Source: Rhodococcus koreensis
Lineage (GTDB): Bacteria > Actinomycetota > Actinomycetes > Mycobacteriales > Mycobacteriaceae
Assembly: GCF_900105905.1 (NCBI RefSeq)
Contig: NZ_FNSV01000005.1
Coordinates: 806,001 to 870,000, forward strand
Direction: 5' to 3'
DNA: 64,000 nt
The notes beneath the pieces are model-generated. The model was given only the letters and a program-made list of their open reading frames with translations, did not search any database and was not told the origin of the DNA. The position numbers were made by a program, and so were the translations under genes. Position 1 is the stretch's first letter. Each line of letters opens with the position of its first letter. Below, one piece after another: positions 38,253-46,994 of this stretch.

Positions 38253-38280
38253 CCCACCCACCCACCCACCCACCCACCCA
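38253..38280. repeat. CCCA tetranucleotide repeat
   Basis: Seven copies of CCCA lie directly after the stop codon of the VOC gene and before the ribosome site GGGGAGG of the flavin reductase gene. Confidence 0.85.
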
Positions 38281-38299
38281 CGACCCGGGGAGGCCCATC

Positions 38300-38869
38300 A
38301 TGACCACCACCTCCGACATCGCGCCCACCACCGAGTCCGGCATCGATCCGAAGCGTTTCCGGGATCTGATGGCCCGGGTCTGCGCACCGGTGACGATCGT
38401 GACCACCACCGACGACGAGGGCCCGCACGGGGCGACGGCGAGCTCGTTCGCGGCCCTGTCCCAGGATCCGCCGCTGATCACCGTGGCCTTCGACCGCCGA
38501 TCGGCACTGCTGGCCCGGATCGTGGCTGCGGGCCGGTTCGGGGTCAACCTGCTCCACCACGGGCAAGAGGACCTCGCGATGCGTTTCGCCAGCCGCGGTA
38601 CCGGCGGTGAACGATTCGCCGGAACCCCGTGGCACACCGACACCGGGCTTCCCCGCCTCGACGATGCCGCCGGCTGGGTGACCTGCGAGCTGTACGACAC
38701 CGTCGAGGGCGGTGACCACCTGCTCCTGATCGGACTGGTCGCCAAGGCCTGCAATGTCGAACGGCCGCCACTGGTCTACGCCAATCGCACCTTCGGCACC
38801 CACTCCCGGTTCACCGAACGTCCCCGCCGACCGATCATCGACCACATCACCGCCTGCACCCCGGACTGA
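38300..38869 (+). CDS. Flavin reductase of a two-component monooxygenase
   Basis: The 189-residue protein has the flavin reductase-like fold: VCAPVTIVTTTDDEGPHGAT, then SSFAALSQDPPLITVAFDRR and GRFGVNLL. These enzymes make reduced FMN or FAD for a separate monooxygenase. The next gene encodes such an acyl-CoA-dehydrogenase-fold monooxygenase, so the pair forms one enzyme system (HsaA/HsaB-like organisation). ATG 38300 follows GGGGAGG. Confidence 0.87.
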   Translation: MTTTSDIAPTTESGIDPKRFRDLMARVCAPVTIVTTTDDEGPHGATASSFAALSQDPPLITVAFDRRSALLARIVAAGRFGVNLLHHGQEDLAMRFASRGTGGERFAGTPWHTDTGLPRLDDAAGWVTCELYDTVEGGDHLLLIGLVAKACNVERPPLVYANRTFGTHSRFTERPRRPIIDHITACTPD

Positions 38870-38931
38870 CGGCCCCGTCCGGTCCGGTAATGCCGCCCTC
38901 CCCCGTCCGCAGAACTTCGAAGGAATTCCCT

Positions 38932-40137
38932 ATGACTACCGTCACCGATGCCCCGCACACCACCGTCCCCAGTGCCGACGAGATCGTCGGCCGCGTCCGC
39001 GATCTGCAGCCAGTGCTGGCGAAGAATTCCGCGCAAGGAGAAGCGGACCGCCGCGTCGTCGAGGAGTCGATCACCGCCCTCACCGACGCCGGCGCCTTCA
39101 AGGTCGCCCAGCCCCGCCGCTACGGCGGCTACGAGACCTCCATGCGCACCATGCTCGACGTCTCGGCGGCAGTAGGCGAGGCCGACGGCGGCACCGCTTG
39201 GGTGGTCACCCTCTGCAACGTCTGCGCCTGGCTGACCGGCCTGTTCCCCGAAGAGGCACAGGACGACGTCTGGGCCGACACACCTGATGCGAAGGTGTCC
39301 GGAGTGCTCTCCCCGACCTCGGAGGCAGTGAAGGTCGACGGCGGCTTCAAGGTGACCGGCCGCTGGTACTACAACTCCGGCTCCTGGCACGCGAGTTGGG
39401 CGGTCCTGGGCATCCCGATCACCAACGCGGACGGCGAGGTGATCGACCAGGGACTGGCCCTGATCCCCCGCACGGATCTCGGTTTCGAGGAAACCTGGTT
39501 CGTCGCCGGCATGAAATCCTCCGGGTCGAACTGCCTGATCGCCACCGACGTATTCGTCCCCGAGCACCGCATCCTGCCCGTCCCCGCCGCGATCGGCGGC
39601 GACTACGCCACCGAGCACACCGACGAGATCCTGTACCGGTCGGCGTTCGTTCCGCTGCTCTCGCTCGTGCTTGCCGGCCCGCAGCTCGGCATGGGACGCA
39701 AGGCCCTCGAACTGGTCACCGCCAAAGCCGACACGAAGGCCATTTCCTACACCTTCTACACCGCCCAGTCCGACTCGGTGGCCTTCCAGCTCCAGATCGC
39801 CGAGGCCGCGATGCTCATCGACACCGCCCACCTGCACGCCTACCGGGCCGCCGACGACATCGACACCGCCGCGGCGAGCGGCGTCTACCCCGACGTGATC
39901 GCCCGTACCCGTGTCCGCGCCGACACCGGCTGGGTCCTCGACCACATCACCAAGGCCATCAACATCCTCGTCTCCGCACACGGCGCCGGCAGCTTCGGGG
40001 AAAACAACCCGCTGCAACGCATCTGGCGTGACTCGAATGTCGCTGCACGCCATGCGGTCACCTTGCCGGCAGTCAACTACGAGGTCTACGGCAAGGCCCT
40101 CCTCGGCCGCGACGACCAGATCACTCCTCTCATCTGA
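38932..40137 (+). CDS. Flavin-dependent monooxygenase, acyl-CoA dehydrogenase fold (HsaA-like)
   Basis: The 401-residue protein has the group D monooxygenase layout. N-terminal helices include FKVAQPRRYGGYETSMRTML, the mid-domain has VTGRWYYNSGSWHASWAVLG, then GLALIPRTDLGFEETWFVAG. The C-terminal helices end HGAGSFGENNPLQRIWRDSN. WYYNSGSxHAxW is typical of oxygenases that hydroxylate phenols or indoles with reduced flavin, rather than of true dehydrogenases. ATG 38932 follows AAGGAA. Its reductase partner is the preceding gene. The substrate is unknown. Confidence 0.87.
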   Translation: MTTVTDAPHTTVPSADEIVGRVRDLQPVLAKNSAQGEADRRVVEESITALTDAGAFKVAQPRRYGGYETSMRTMLDVSAAVGEADGGTAWVVTLCNVCAWLTGLFPEEAQDDVWADTPDAKVSGVLSPTSEAVKVDGGFKVTGRWYYNSGSWHASWAVLGIPITNADGEVIDQGLALIPRTDLGFEETWFVAGMKSSGSNCLIATDVFVPEHRILPVPAAIGGDYATEHTDEILYRSAFVPLLSLVLAGPQLGMGRKALELVTAKADTKAISYTFYTAQSDSVAFQLQIAEAAMLIDTAHLHAYRAADDIDTAAASGVYPDVIARTRVRADTGWVLDHITKAINILVSAHGAGSFGENNPLQRIWRDSNVAARHAVTLPAVNYEVYGKALLGRDDQITPLI

Positions 40138-40208
40138 CCATCCAACCCGCGGGTGAGGCGGCCGACGGCGCTCACACGCATCCGCCTCACTCGAACGGAG
40201 ACGACCTC

Positions 40209-41123
40209 ATGCGTACACTCAGCACTGTGGTACAGAGCCACCGCCTTGCGGCGCACCTGTATCCCTCGGAGCACCGGAACCCGCAAGTGCCGCTGCTCGT
40301 TGCCCTGCACGGTGGTCTCTACACCGGGCGGTACTTCGATGTGCCGGGCTCGGCTGCCGGATCGTTCGCGGAAATCGCCAACCGCAATGGATTCGACCTG
40401 ATCACCATCGACCGCCCCGGATACGGCGACAGTGACCCTCTTCTCGCGGAAGAGAACACGTTCGCCCGGCAAGCCGAACTACTCGACAACGGCATCGAAG
40501 AACTACTCGCCTCGGACGACAACGCTGCCGGTGTCGTACTCGTGGGGCATTCCATCGGCGGGATGATTGGCCTCGAGATCGCCGCCCGGCGTCCTTCCTG
40601 GTGTCTGTTCGGGATCTCGGCCACGGGGATGGGCGCACGCATTCCCTCTCACGGCGCGGCCGAAGAACTCGGCGCCCTGCCCCTGCACGGGATCGTGGAC
40701 GTCCCGATACCCGAGCGGGAAAAGCTGTGGTACGGACCGGAGGGCAGCTACACCGCGGCGGCAGTCGAGGCCGCACGGCACTCCTATGCCCCGGCGCCCA
40801 TGGTAGAACTGGCCGCTGCACCGAGGTGGGCGGCCACACGGCTCGACCCTGTCGCCGCCGACATCGACGTCCCGGTACACCACGCCCTCGCCGAATTCGA
40901 TGCACTCTGGGACTCTTCCAGCGACGCCCGCGAACTCTTCATTTCGAAGTTCCCCGGCGAGCTCCGCGTCACGTCCGAGATCGTCCCAGGTGTGGGCCAT
41001 TGCCTCGACCACCACCTCACCGGCGCTGCCCTGCATCTGCGGCAGCTTGCCTTCGCCCTCGACTGTGCCTTGGCTTCCCACTCCACGCGCCCACGCCGGG
41101 GCGTCTCTGCTCCTGCACGCTGA
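40209..41123 (+). CDS. Alpha/beta hydrolase
   Basis: The 304-residue protein has the oxyanion stretch LHGGLYTG, then ITIDRPGYGDS, and the nucleophile elbow GHSIGG. A likely acid lies in LAEFDALWDSS and the catalytic His in VPGVGHCLDHH. In meta-cleavage pathways hydrolases of this fold cleave carbon-carbon bonds of the ring-fission product; an esterase is the alternative. It follows the monooxygenase by 71 bases in the same operon. Confidence 0.82.
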   Translation: MRTLSTVVQSHRLAAHLYPSEHRNPQVPLLVALHGGLYTGRYFDVPGSAAGSFAEIANRNGFDLITIDRPGYGDSDPLLAEENTFARQAELLDNGIEELLASDDNAAGVVLVGHSIGGMIGLEIAARRPSWCLFGISATGMGARIPSHGAAEELGALPLHGIVDVPIPEREKLWYGPEGSYTAAAVEAARHSYAPAPMVELAAAPRWAATRLDPVAADIDVPVHHALAEFDALWDSSSDARELFISKFPGELRVTSEIVPGVGHCLDHHLTGAALHLRQLAFALDCALASHSTRPRRGVSAPAR

Positions 41124-41150
41124 CTCACCGAATCGAAGGTAAGAAAAGCC

Positions 41151-41648
41151 ATGTCCGACAACACCACCCATCCCGACTGCCTGATGTGCGTCCAAGAGAA
41201 GTCCGGTCAAGACGCGGCCGTCTTCCGCGACAACCTGTGGGCCGGGGAAATCGTTACCGGCATGGAGGTGCCCGGCTGGTTCGTGCTGCGAGCCCGCCGG
41301 CACGCCGAACGCATCACCGGCCTCGACGACACCGAACTGGACACCCTCGGCCGCCGGGCGCGCGATCTGACCGCAGCAGTCACCGAGGTCACCGGCGCCC
41401 CCGCGACCTATTTGATGGTCTTCGGGGAAAACCACAAGCACTTCCATGCCCTCATCGCCGCCCGAGGGGACGACGTTCCCGCCGACCGGCGCAGCGGCAA
41501 CATCCTCAAACTCGTCACCGAACGGGCAGATCCCGTGGCCGCCGCCGGGCTGCTTCCCGCGGTACGGGAAGCGTATGCCCGCCATGCGTCGGCGACCATT
41601 TCTGCCGACGGTTCCGCGCCGGTCCATCACGCGACACACCAGAGGTGA
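41151..41648 (+). CDS. HIT-family-like protein
   Basis: The 165-residue protein has CLMC near the N-terminus and a HIT-like C-terminal motif HKHFHALIAA in place of the classical HxHxHxx. Between them it has GWFVLRARRHAERITGLDD, as in HIT hydrolases. HIT proteins act on nucleotide-phosphate bonds. Its job in a catabolic operon is not obvious; nucleotidyl-intermediate turnover or a housekeeping repair role are possibilities. The gap to the previous gene is 27 bases. Confidence 0.72.
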   Translation: MSDNTTHPDCLMCVQEKSGQDAAVFRDNLWAGEIVTGMEVPGWFVLRARRHAERITGLDDTELDTLGRRARDLTAAVTEVTGAPATYLMVFGENHKHFHALIAARGDDVPADRRSGNILKLVTERADPVAAAGLLPAVREAYARHASATISADGSAPVHHATHQR

Positions 41649-41653
41649 ACACC

Positions 41654-41932
41654 ATGGCGACGATCTTGCAGCCAGAACAGCATTCACACTCCTCCAGCGG
41701 AGGGACACGCGAGATCGTCGGATTCGCCCTGCGCTGGGCGCCGTTCGACAGCGGTGACGAATACATCCTTCCCCAGTTCGGGATCACGCCTGCGACGTTC
41801 TATCGACGGCTTGCGGAGATCCTCCGCGACGGCCACACCCGTCTCGATCACGGTGTCCGCGAGATTCTCACCGGATTGTGCCGCAACAGACTGCCCGACG
41901 CTCCGTTCAGCGATCAGGTGCCGACCCGGTGA
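41654..41932 (+). CDS. Small DUF3263-like protein, second copy
   Basis: The 92-residue protein shows IVGFALRWAPFDSGDEYILP and FGITPATFYRRLAEIL. It matches the protein at 28217-28498 in length, motif and placement at the end of a catabolic gene set. Its stop overlaps the GTG of the next gene (GTGA). Function is unknown. The two copies differ outside the core, so the duplication is not recent. Confidence 0.7.
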   Translation: MATILQPEQHSHSSSGGTREIVGFALRWAPFDSGDEYILPQFGITPATFYRRLAEILRDGHTRLDHGVREILTGLCRNRLPDAPFSDQVPTR

Positions 41933-42336
41933 CCGGACACCTGACCGAATTCTGCGACACCGGCTACCGGACAGATGTTCTCGACGCCGACAGCGCCCGG
42001 CTCGTGGCGATGACCGATGGCGACCTGGACACCCTGGATGCGCTGATCGCCGACGGCGCGCGCTACATTCACTCCTCGGGCGAGATCGACACCAAGCGCG
42101 AGTACCTGACGAAGCTGGCCACCGGCCAATTCAGGTATGCGGCGGTCACCGCGGAGAATCCTCACGTAACCGCTCTGGGATCAACCATCGCGCTCACCTA
42201 CCGCATGCACGCGCAGCTGATCTTCCCCACCGGTCCACGCCAGATCCATGCCCGCGCCACCGCGGTCTGGCGGCGATACGACGACAGAATCCGTCTCGAG
42301 CTGTTCCAGTCCACCCCGATGCCGGCCGAGTCCTGA
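41929..42336 (+). CDS. NTF2-like (DUF4440-type) protein
   Basis: The 135-residue protein has DLDTLDALIADGARYIHSSG, then a strand region FRYAAVTAENPHVTALG and ATAVWRRYDDRIRLELFQST. This is a cone-shaped SnoaL/DUF4440 fold. Start GTG 41929 overlaps the stop of the DUF3263-like gene. It may bind or isomerise a pathway intermediate; no catalytic residues can be assigned with certainty. Confidence 0.75.
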   Translation: MTGHLTEFCDTGYRTDVLDADSARLVAMTDGDLDTLDALIADGARYIHSSGEIDTKREYLTKLATGQFRYAAVTAENPHVTALGSTIALTYRMHAQLIFPTGPRQIHARATAVWRRYDDRIRLELFQSTPMPAES

Positions 42337-42391
42337 TCGCCGTGTCGTCCACCCCGCCCTACCCGCCCGGACCATCCGTGGTGGGACCCGG

Positions 42392-43279
42392 CTACGCGGT
42401 CGCCGAGCGCGCGATCTCCAGCAGCGCTCGCGCCGCCCCGCTGGTCTCCTCACGCCTGCTCAGGACCAGCAACTCCGCGACGATGCCCGATTCTTCCAGG
42501 GGACGAAATGTCAGACCCGGGATCGCGATGTGCGCGGTCTGCGCCGGAACCAGCGCCACCCCGAGCCCGGCGGAAGCCATGGCAAGCACGCTCAGAGTGC
42601 TCGACAGGTGCCGAAAGCAGTCGGGGGGATGTCCACCGAGTTGCGCCTTCAGGTCGTCAACCGTCGAATCATCCTCGCCGCCCTCCGAATACACGAGCAG
42701 CAGCTCCGCCCCCAGGTCCCGGAACGGGACAGTGCTTCGGTCAGCAAGCCGGTGCCGATCCGACATCGCCACAACCAGCGGCGAGGTCCCGATTCGGTCG
42801 GCGCGCAGGTCCGGATGCACCACCGCACCGAATCCCGGGCTGTACCCGACGTCCAGTTCACCGGACAGGATCGCCTCCCCCTGCGCCCGCGGCACCAGCT
42901 CCCGCAACTCGATCCGAGCCTGCGGGTACCGCCCGTGGAACACCTCCAGGTCCCGCCCGAGCTTGCCGATCAATACCACCACCCCCGCAAAACCGACGCG
43001 CACGGAGCCGATCTCACCACGCAGGGAGCGCTGCGCCGTCGTCTTCGCCCACTCCGCCTGGACCAGCGCCCGCCGAGCCTCGACCAGGAAGGCGGTGCCC
43101 GCCTCGGTCAACTCGACGCGGCGACTGGTCCGCACGAACAACGGCCCACCCAGTTCCTTCTCGAGTGCCCGAACCTGCATGCTCAGCGTCGGCTGCACCA
43201 CATGCAGCCTCTCCGCGGCGCGGCCGAAATGCCGCTCTTCCGCGACCGCCACGAAGTACCGCAGATGACGCAATTCCAC
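42392..43279 (-). CDS. LysR-family transcriptional regulator
   Basis: The 295-residue protein has the N-terminal HTH (MELRHLRYFVAVAEERHFGR, then LHVVQPTLSMQVRALEKELG). The substrate-binding domain includes VRVGFAGVVVLIGKLGRDLE and DVGYSPGFGAVVHPDL. It is divergent from the NTF2/amidohydrolase genes that start at 43420 and convergent with the previous operon. It probably controls the 43420-46635 genes. The 140-base divergent gap is AT-richer (AAGATGATCAATCAGTCAG), which would suit a LysR-type site. Confidence 0.9.
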   Translation of the reverse strand: MELRHLRYFVAVAEERHFGRAAERLHVVQPTLSMQVRALEKELGGPLFVRTSRRVELTEAGTAFLVEARRALVQAEWAKTTAQRSLRGEIGSVRVGFAGVVVLIGKLGRDLEVFHGRYPQARIELRELVPRAQGEAILSGELDVGYSPGFGAVVHPDLRADRIGTSPLVVAMSDRHRLADRSTVPFRDLGAELLLVYSEGGEDDSTVDDLKAQLGGHPPDCFRHLSSTLSVLAMASAGLGVALVPAQTAHIAIPGLTFRPLEESGIVAELLVLSRREETSGAARALLEIARSATA

Positions 43280-43419
43280 CGCTCACCACCATCCATCATT
43301 CAAGATGATCAATCAGTCAGATCTTTCTCATTGTAATGATGACGGCTGGGGAGCACGCTGAAACAGGACCGCCCGACACCTCGGGCCCGACCCCATACAG
43401 CACGAAAGCGAAGACACGA

Positions 43420-44001
43420 ATGGATTCCTACCTCGCCGACCGACGAGCGATCGACGACCTGATGACCGGATGGATCCGCCGCGACCTCGCCCAGTGGGAC
43501 GCGATGCGAGAGTTGTTCCACCCCGATGGTGTCATCGAAATTACTTGGTTCACAGGGCTCTTCACCGACTTCGTCGATGCTTCCGCCCGGATGGGCGAGT
43601 CCGATCTGCGGACCAAGCATGTCATCACTTCTCCGGTCGTGACGTTTCGCGGCGATCGGGCGGTCGCCGAGACCAATGCGATGGTCGTCGCCGAGAACGT
43701 GGCACTGAAGCTCGGCTGTCTCAGCCACAATCGATTCCTCGACCGCGTCGAGAAACGCGACGGCATCTGGAAGATCGTCGACCGTCGCAGCATCTACGAC
43801 ATGGGCTCGTTCACCTTCCCCTGCGGCATCGTCGACATCGACGCCGACACCACTACGAAGTACCCACCCGAGTACGCCGCCCTGGCTTACCTGCTCGACA
43901 AGAGCGGCTTCCCCGTCACCGGCGCTTTCGCCACCAAGGGCAGCGACCTCGAAGCCAGCATCAAACACTCAGCACAGCTGTGGTTGGAGGACAAGCAATG
44001 A
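43420..44001 (+). CDS. NTF2-like/SnoaL-fold protein
   Basis: The 193-residue protein has DRRAIDDLMTGWIRRDLAQW, AMRELFHPDGVIEITWF, GDRAVAETNAMVVAEN and WKIVDRRSIYDMGSF. It resembles the protein at 19903-20514. ATG 43420 is preferred to an upstream in-frame ATG at 43336 because family similarity begins here. It is the first gene of an operon with two metal-dependent amidohydrolases; its stop overlaps the next ATG (ATGA). Confidence 0.8.
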   Translation: MDSYLADRRAIDDLMTGWIRRDLAQWDAMRELFHPDGVIEITWFTGLFTDFVDASARMGESDLRTKHVITSPVVTFRGDRAVAETNAMVVAENVALKLGCLSHNRFLDRVEKRDGIWKIVDRRSIYDMGSFTFPCGIVDIDADTTTKYPPEYAALAYLLDKSGFPVTGAFATKGSDLEASIKHSAQLWLEDKQ

Positions 44002-45101
44002 CCACCCGTATCACCGACGTCCGTGTGTTCGACGGCGAACAACTGCTCCCCGACCGCAAGGATGTCACCTTCGACGCCACCGGGATTATCGCCATCGACC
44101 CCGCAGGCACCAACCATGGACGCGAAACCGTCACCGACATAGACGGTTCCGGCGCCACCCTGCTGCCCGGGCTTATGGACGCACACATTCATCTACACAG
44201 CAGCGACACTCTTCAGCAGCTCGCGAGCTTCGGCGTGACCACCGGCCTCGACATGGCCACCTGGCCGGCCGGGAAACTCGCCTCACTCCGCGACATCGCC
44301 GGACGCGAGGGTCTCGCCGACCTCCGCAGCCCCGGCCTGCCTGCGATCGGTCCTGCCGGCAACCATGCCCGCTTCGTTCCCGAAGAGGCTGTGGTCACCA
44401 ACCCCGACCAGGCAGCGCGATTCGTCGACGCATGCAACGCCGAGGGCGCCGACTACATCAAGATCGTGGCCGAGGCACCCGGTGATGGCGGACCAGATCA
44501 GCCCACCCTGACCGCACTCGTGGACGCTGCGCACGAACACGGGAAGAAAGTCATTGCGCACGCCGCCACTCACGGTGCCTTCGCGATGGCACTCGACGCC
44601 GGGGCCGACATTTTCACCCACATTCCGCTGGGTCCGCCCCTGGACGCCGACACCGTAAAACGCATGGCAGACAACGACGCGGTTGCCGTCCCCACCTTGA
44701 CCTTGATGGAGGGGATCGCATCGTCACACGGAAACGCGCAGGCGTTCGCCGGATCGCTGCGCAGCGTGACCGCACTGCAGCAGGAAGGCGTCACGGTGCT
44801 GGCGGGCACGGACGCCAACACCGAACCCGGTGCCCCCACTCAGGTCGCACACGGGACGAGCCTGCACCACGAACTCGAACTGCTCGTCGACGCCGGCCTG
44901 ACCCCGACAGACGCGCTGCGCGCGGCGACCAGCCGCACCGCCGACGTGTTCGACCTGCCCGACCGCGGCCGCATCCGTCCCGGACTGCGTTCGGACCTGC
45001 TGCTCGTCGACGGTGATCCCACCGCCTCCATCGCAGCGACCGGCAACATCCGCGCCGTCTACATCGCCGGAGTACCCGTTCATCGATCCGCCGCCGAATA
45101 G
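43998..45101 (+). CDS. Amidohydrolase-superfamily metal-dependent hydrolase
   Basis: The 367-residue protein has the superfamily motifs LLPGLMDAHIHLHSSD for the first metal His residues and ADYIKIVAEAPGD, which may hold a carbamylated Lys. VIAHAATHGAF, IFTHIPLG and VLAGTDANTEPG with the Asp ligand complete the set. It ends with GRIRPGLRSDLLLVDGDPTA. This is the imidazolonepropionase/dihydroorotase-like branch, cleaving cyclic amides or related C-N bonds. It suggests that the pathway substrate or an intermediate contains nitrogen, or a lactone-like ring. Confidence 0.82.
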   Translation: MTTRITDVRVFDGEQLLPDRKDVTFDATGIIAIDPAGTNHGRETVTDIDGSGATLLPGLMDAHIHLHSSDTLQQLASFGVTTGLDMATWPAGKLASLRDIAGREGLADLRSPGLPAIGPAGNHARFVPEEAVVTNPDQAARFVDACNAEGADYIKIVAEAPGDGGPDQPTLTALVDAAHEHGKKVIAHAATHGAFAMALDAGADIFTHIPLGPPLDADTVKRMADNDAVAVPTLTLMEGIASSHGNAQAFAGSLRSVTALQQEGVTVLAGTDANTEPGAPTQVAHGTSLHHELELLVDAGLTPTDALRAATSRTADVFDLPDRGRIRPGLRSDLLLVDGDPTASIAATGNIRAVYIAGVPVHRSAAE

Positions 45102-45110
45102 GGAGCACCC

Positions 45111-46103
45111 ATGAGGATCATCACCCTCGAGGAGCATTACCTCGACCCTGCGATCGCCGCCGCCAGCTCCCCACTTGCCCGAGAACTGAGCCCTGACTTC
45201 GCTGCCGCCTACGATCCTGCCAGCGGGCTCAGCTACACCCCCACGGCACAGGTACTGCAGGATCTCGGCGAAGGCCGGATCGCCGACATGGACACCCACG
45301 GCATCAGCATGCAGGTCCTGTCGTGCCTGACCACCCAGCAGGTCCCGGCGGACGTGGCACCGGAACTGGTCCGCGCCGCCAACGACACCGCCGCGGCCGC
45401 CGTCCGCGCTCACCCGGACCGCTTCGCCGCGTTCGCCGCCCTGCCGACCACCGCCCCCGACGCGGCCGCCACCGAACTCGCCCGCTGCATCGACGACCTC
45501 GGATTCGTCGGCACCATGATCAACGGCCGCACCGACGGACAGTTCCTCGACGCACCCCGCTTCGACCCGATCCTGGCCACCGCCGCCGCCCGCAATGTGC
45601 CGATCTACCTACACCCGGCGGTGCCGCCCCGCGAAACCTCCGACTCCAACTACGCGGGGCTGGCGCCGCTGGTCACCGCGCGGCTGCAGACCAGCGCCTG
45701 GGGCTGGCATCAGGAAACCGCCGTCCACTTTCTGCACCTGGTGCTCTCCGGAGTCCTCGACCGCTACCCGAACCTGCAGTTCATCCTGGGGCATTGGGGC
45801 GAGATGATCCCCTTCTACCTCGACCGGCTCGACGAAGCCCTGCCGCAGTCACTGACCAATCTCGACCGCGCCATCTCAGACTACGTCCGAGGCAACGTCT
45901 ACATCACCCCGTCGGGGATGTTCAGCCAGGCGCAACTGCAGTTCTGCGTGGAAACCCTCGGCGTCGACCGGATCCTTTACTCCGTCGACTATCCCTTCCT
46001 CGGCAACGATGGTGCGGTCGCCTTCCTCGAAGAAGCAAACCTACCCGACGAGGCGAAACACCAGATCGCCCACCAGAACACCGAAAAGCTCCTCGGCGTC
46101 TGA
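45111..46103 (+). CDS. Amidohydrolase-2 family decarboxylase (ACMSD/dihydroxybenzoate decarboxylase-like)
   Basis: The 330-residue protein has ITLEEHYLDP at the N-terminus, where Glu and His usually bind zinc. It then has IYLHPAVPP, the conserved FILGHWGEMIPFYLDRLDE and ILYSVDYPFLGN with the metal-binding Asp. This family decarboxylates hydroxy-aromatic acids or muconate semialdehydes without oxygen. It follows the amidohydrolase gene by nine bases. Confidence 0.87.
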   Translation: MRIITLEEHYLDPAIAAASSPLARELSPDFAAAYDPASGLSYTPTAQVLQDLGEGRIADMDTHGISMQVLSCLTTQQVPADVAPELVRAANDTAAAAVRAHPDRFAAFAALPTTAPDAAATELARCIDDLGFVGTMINGRTDGQFLDAPRFDPILATAAARNVPIYLHPAVPPRETSDSNYAGLAPLVTARLQTSAWGWHQETAVHFLHLVLSGVLDRYPNLQFILGHWGEMIPFYLDRLDEALPQSLTNLDRAISDYVRGNVYITPSGMFSQAQLQFCVETLGVDRILYSVDYPFLGNDGAVAFLEEANLPDEAKHQIAHQNTEKLLGV

Positions 46104-46191
46104 CACACCACCACGGGCCGACGCGCCAATCATCTCGGCACAGAGCCGCAACTCCATGCGCATCGACCCAACAAGAAAGGTTCACCCCCAA

Positions 46192-46635
46192 ATGAAGACC
46201 GCCACACTGCTCCGCGTCGGAGCACGGATAGCCACCGGATCCACCTACGCTGTGCTCGGCTGGGACGCCCTCCGCACCCCCGGCGCACGTGTGCAGATGG
46301 CCACCGGCGCTCTCGACGCGATCCGGAAGATCCTGCCGTTGCCACAGAACGACGAACTGATCGTCCGCGGCAACGCTTCGGTACAAGCAGTCGGAGGGTC
46401 ACTCCTCGCGGTCGGCGTCTACCCCCGAGCCTCCGCACTGGCCTTGGTTCTTTCCCTCATTCCCACGACCATCGCCGGACACAACTTCTGGGCAATCGAC
46501 GATCCCGCCGCGCGCAAGCTGCAACGGACCCAATTCCACAAGAACGTCGCCATGTTCGGCGGACTGCTCTTCGCAATGGTCGACTCCACCAACTACCGCC
46601 GCGCACCGGCACCGAAGACTCAATTGGCGTCGTGA
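46192..46635 (+). CDS. DoxX-family membrane protein
   Basis: The 147-residue protein has about four membrane segments: VGARIATGSTYAVLGWDALR, VQAVGGSLLAVGVYPRASAL, ALVLSLIPTTIAGHNFW and MFGGLLFAMVDS. This is the DoxX/SURF4 layout. Function in catabolic clusters is not established; redox stress or quinone-linked roles are known for relatives. It is the last gene of the operon, with AGAAAGG upstream of ATG 46192. Confidence 0.78.
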   Translation: MKTATLLRVGARIATGSTYAVLGWDALRTPGARVQMATGALDAIRKILPLPQNDELIVRGNASVQAVGGSLLAVGVYPRASALALVLSLIPTTIAGHNFWAIDDPAARKLQRTQFHKNVAMFGGLLFAMVDSTNYRRAPAPKTQLAS

Positions 46636-46992
46636 CGTCCTAACCACCGACACTCCCGGCACGCCGACCAGCGCCAGTACCCATGGTGTACGTCTATCAG
46701 TCAACTCACATCCGCCGTGAGCAAACGCTTCCCACAGGTCTGATACCACCTGCTGCGCCTATTTCACCCTGACGGTGGCGCTCCCAGTGGGTCGCACAGG
46801 TGCTGCAGCAAGACTTGGGCCGCGCGCCCCAACGCTACGCAGCGAAACAGGTGTGATTGGCAGCCCCTCTTACGCGTGATTGCCGCACCATCAGTTCGGG
46901 GAGATACCAAGGCATGCACCATCGCTCGCCACAGGTGAAGATCCCTCCATCCCTCGGGTGTTCACCCAATAGGCCATGTTGGGTTCACCTAT
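46636..46992. other. Intergenic stretch next to the IS630-type element
   Basis: No supported gene or RNA is seen between the DoxX gene and the insertion sequence. Confidence 0.45.
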
Positions 46993-46994
46993 TA

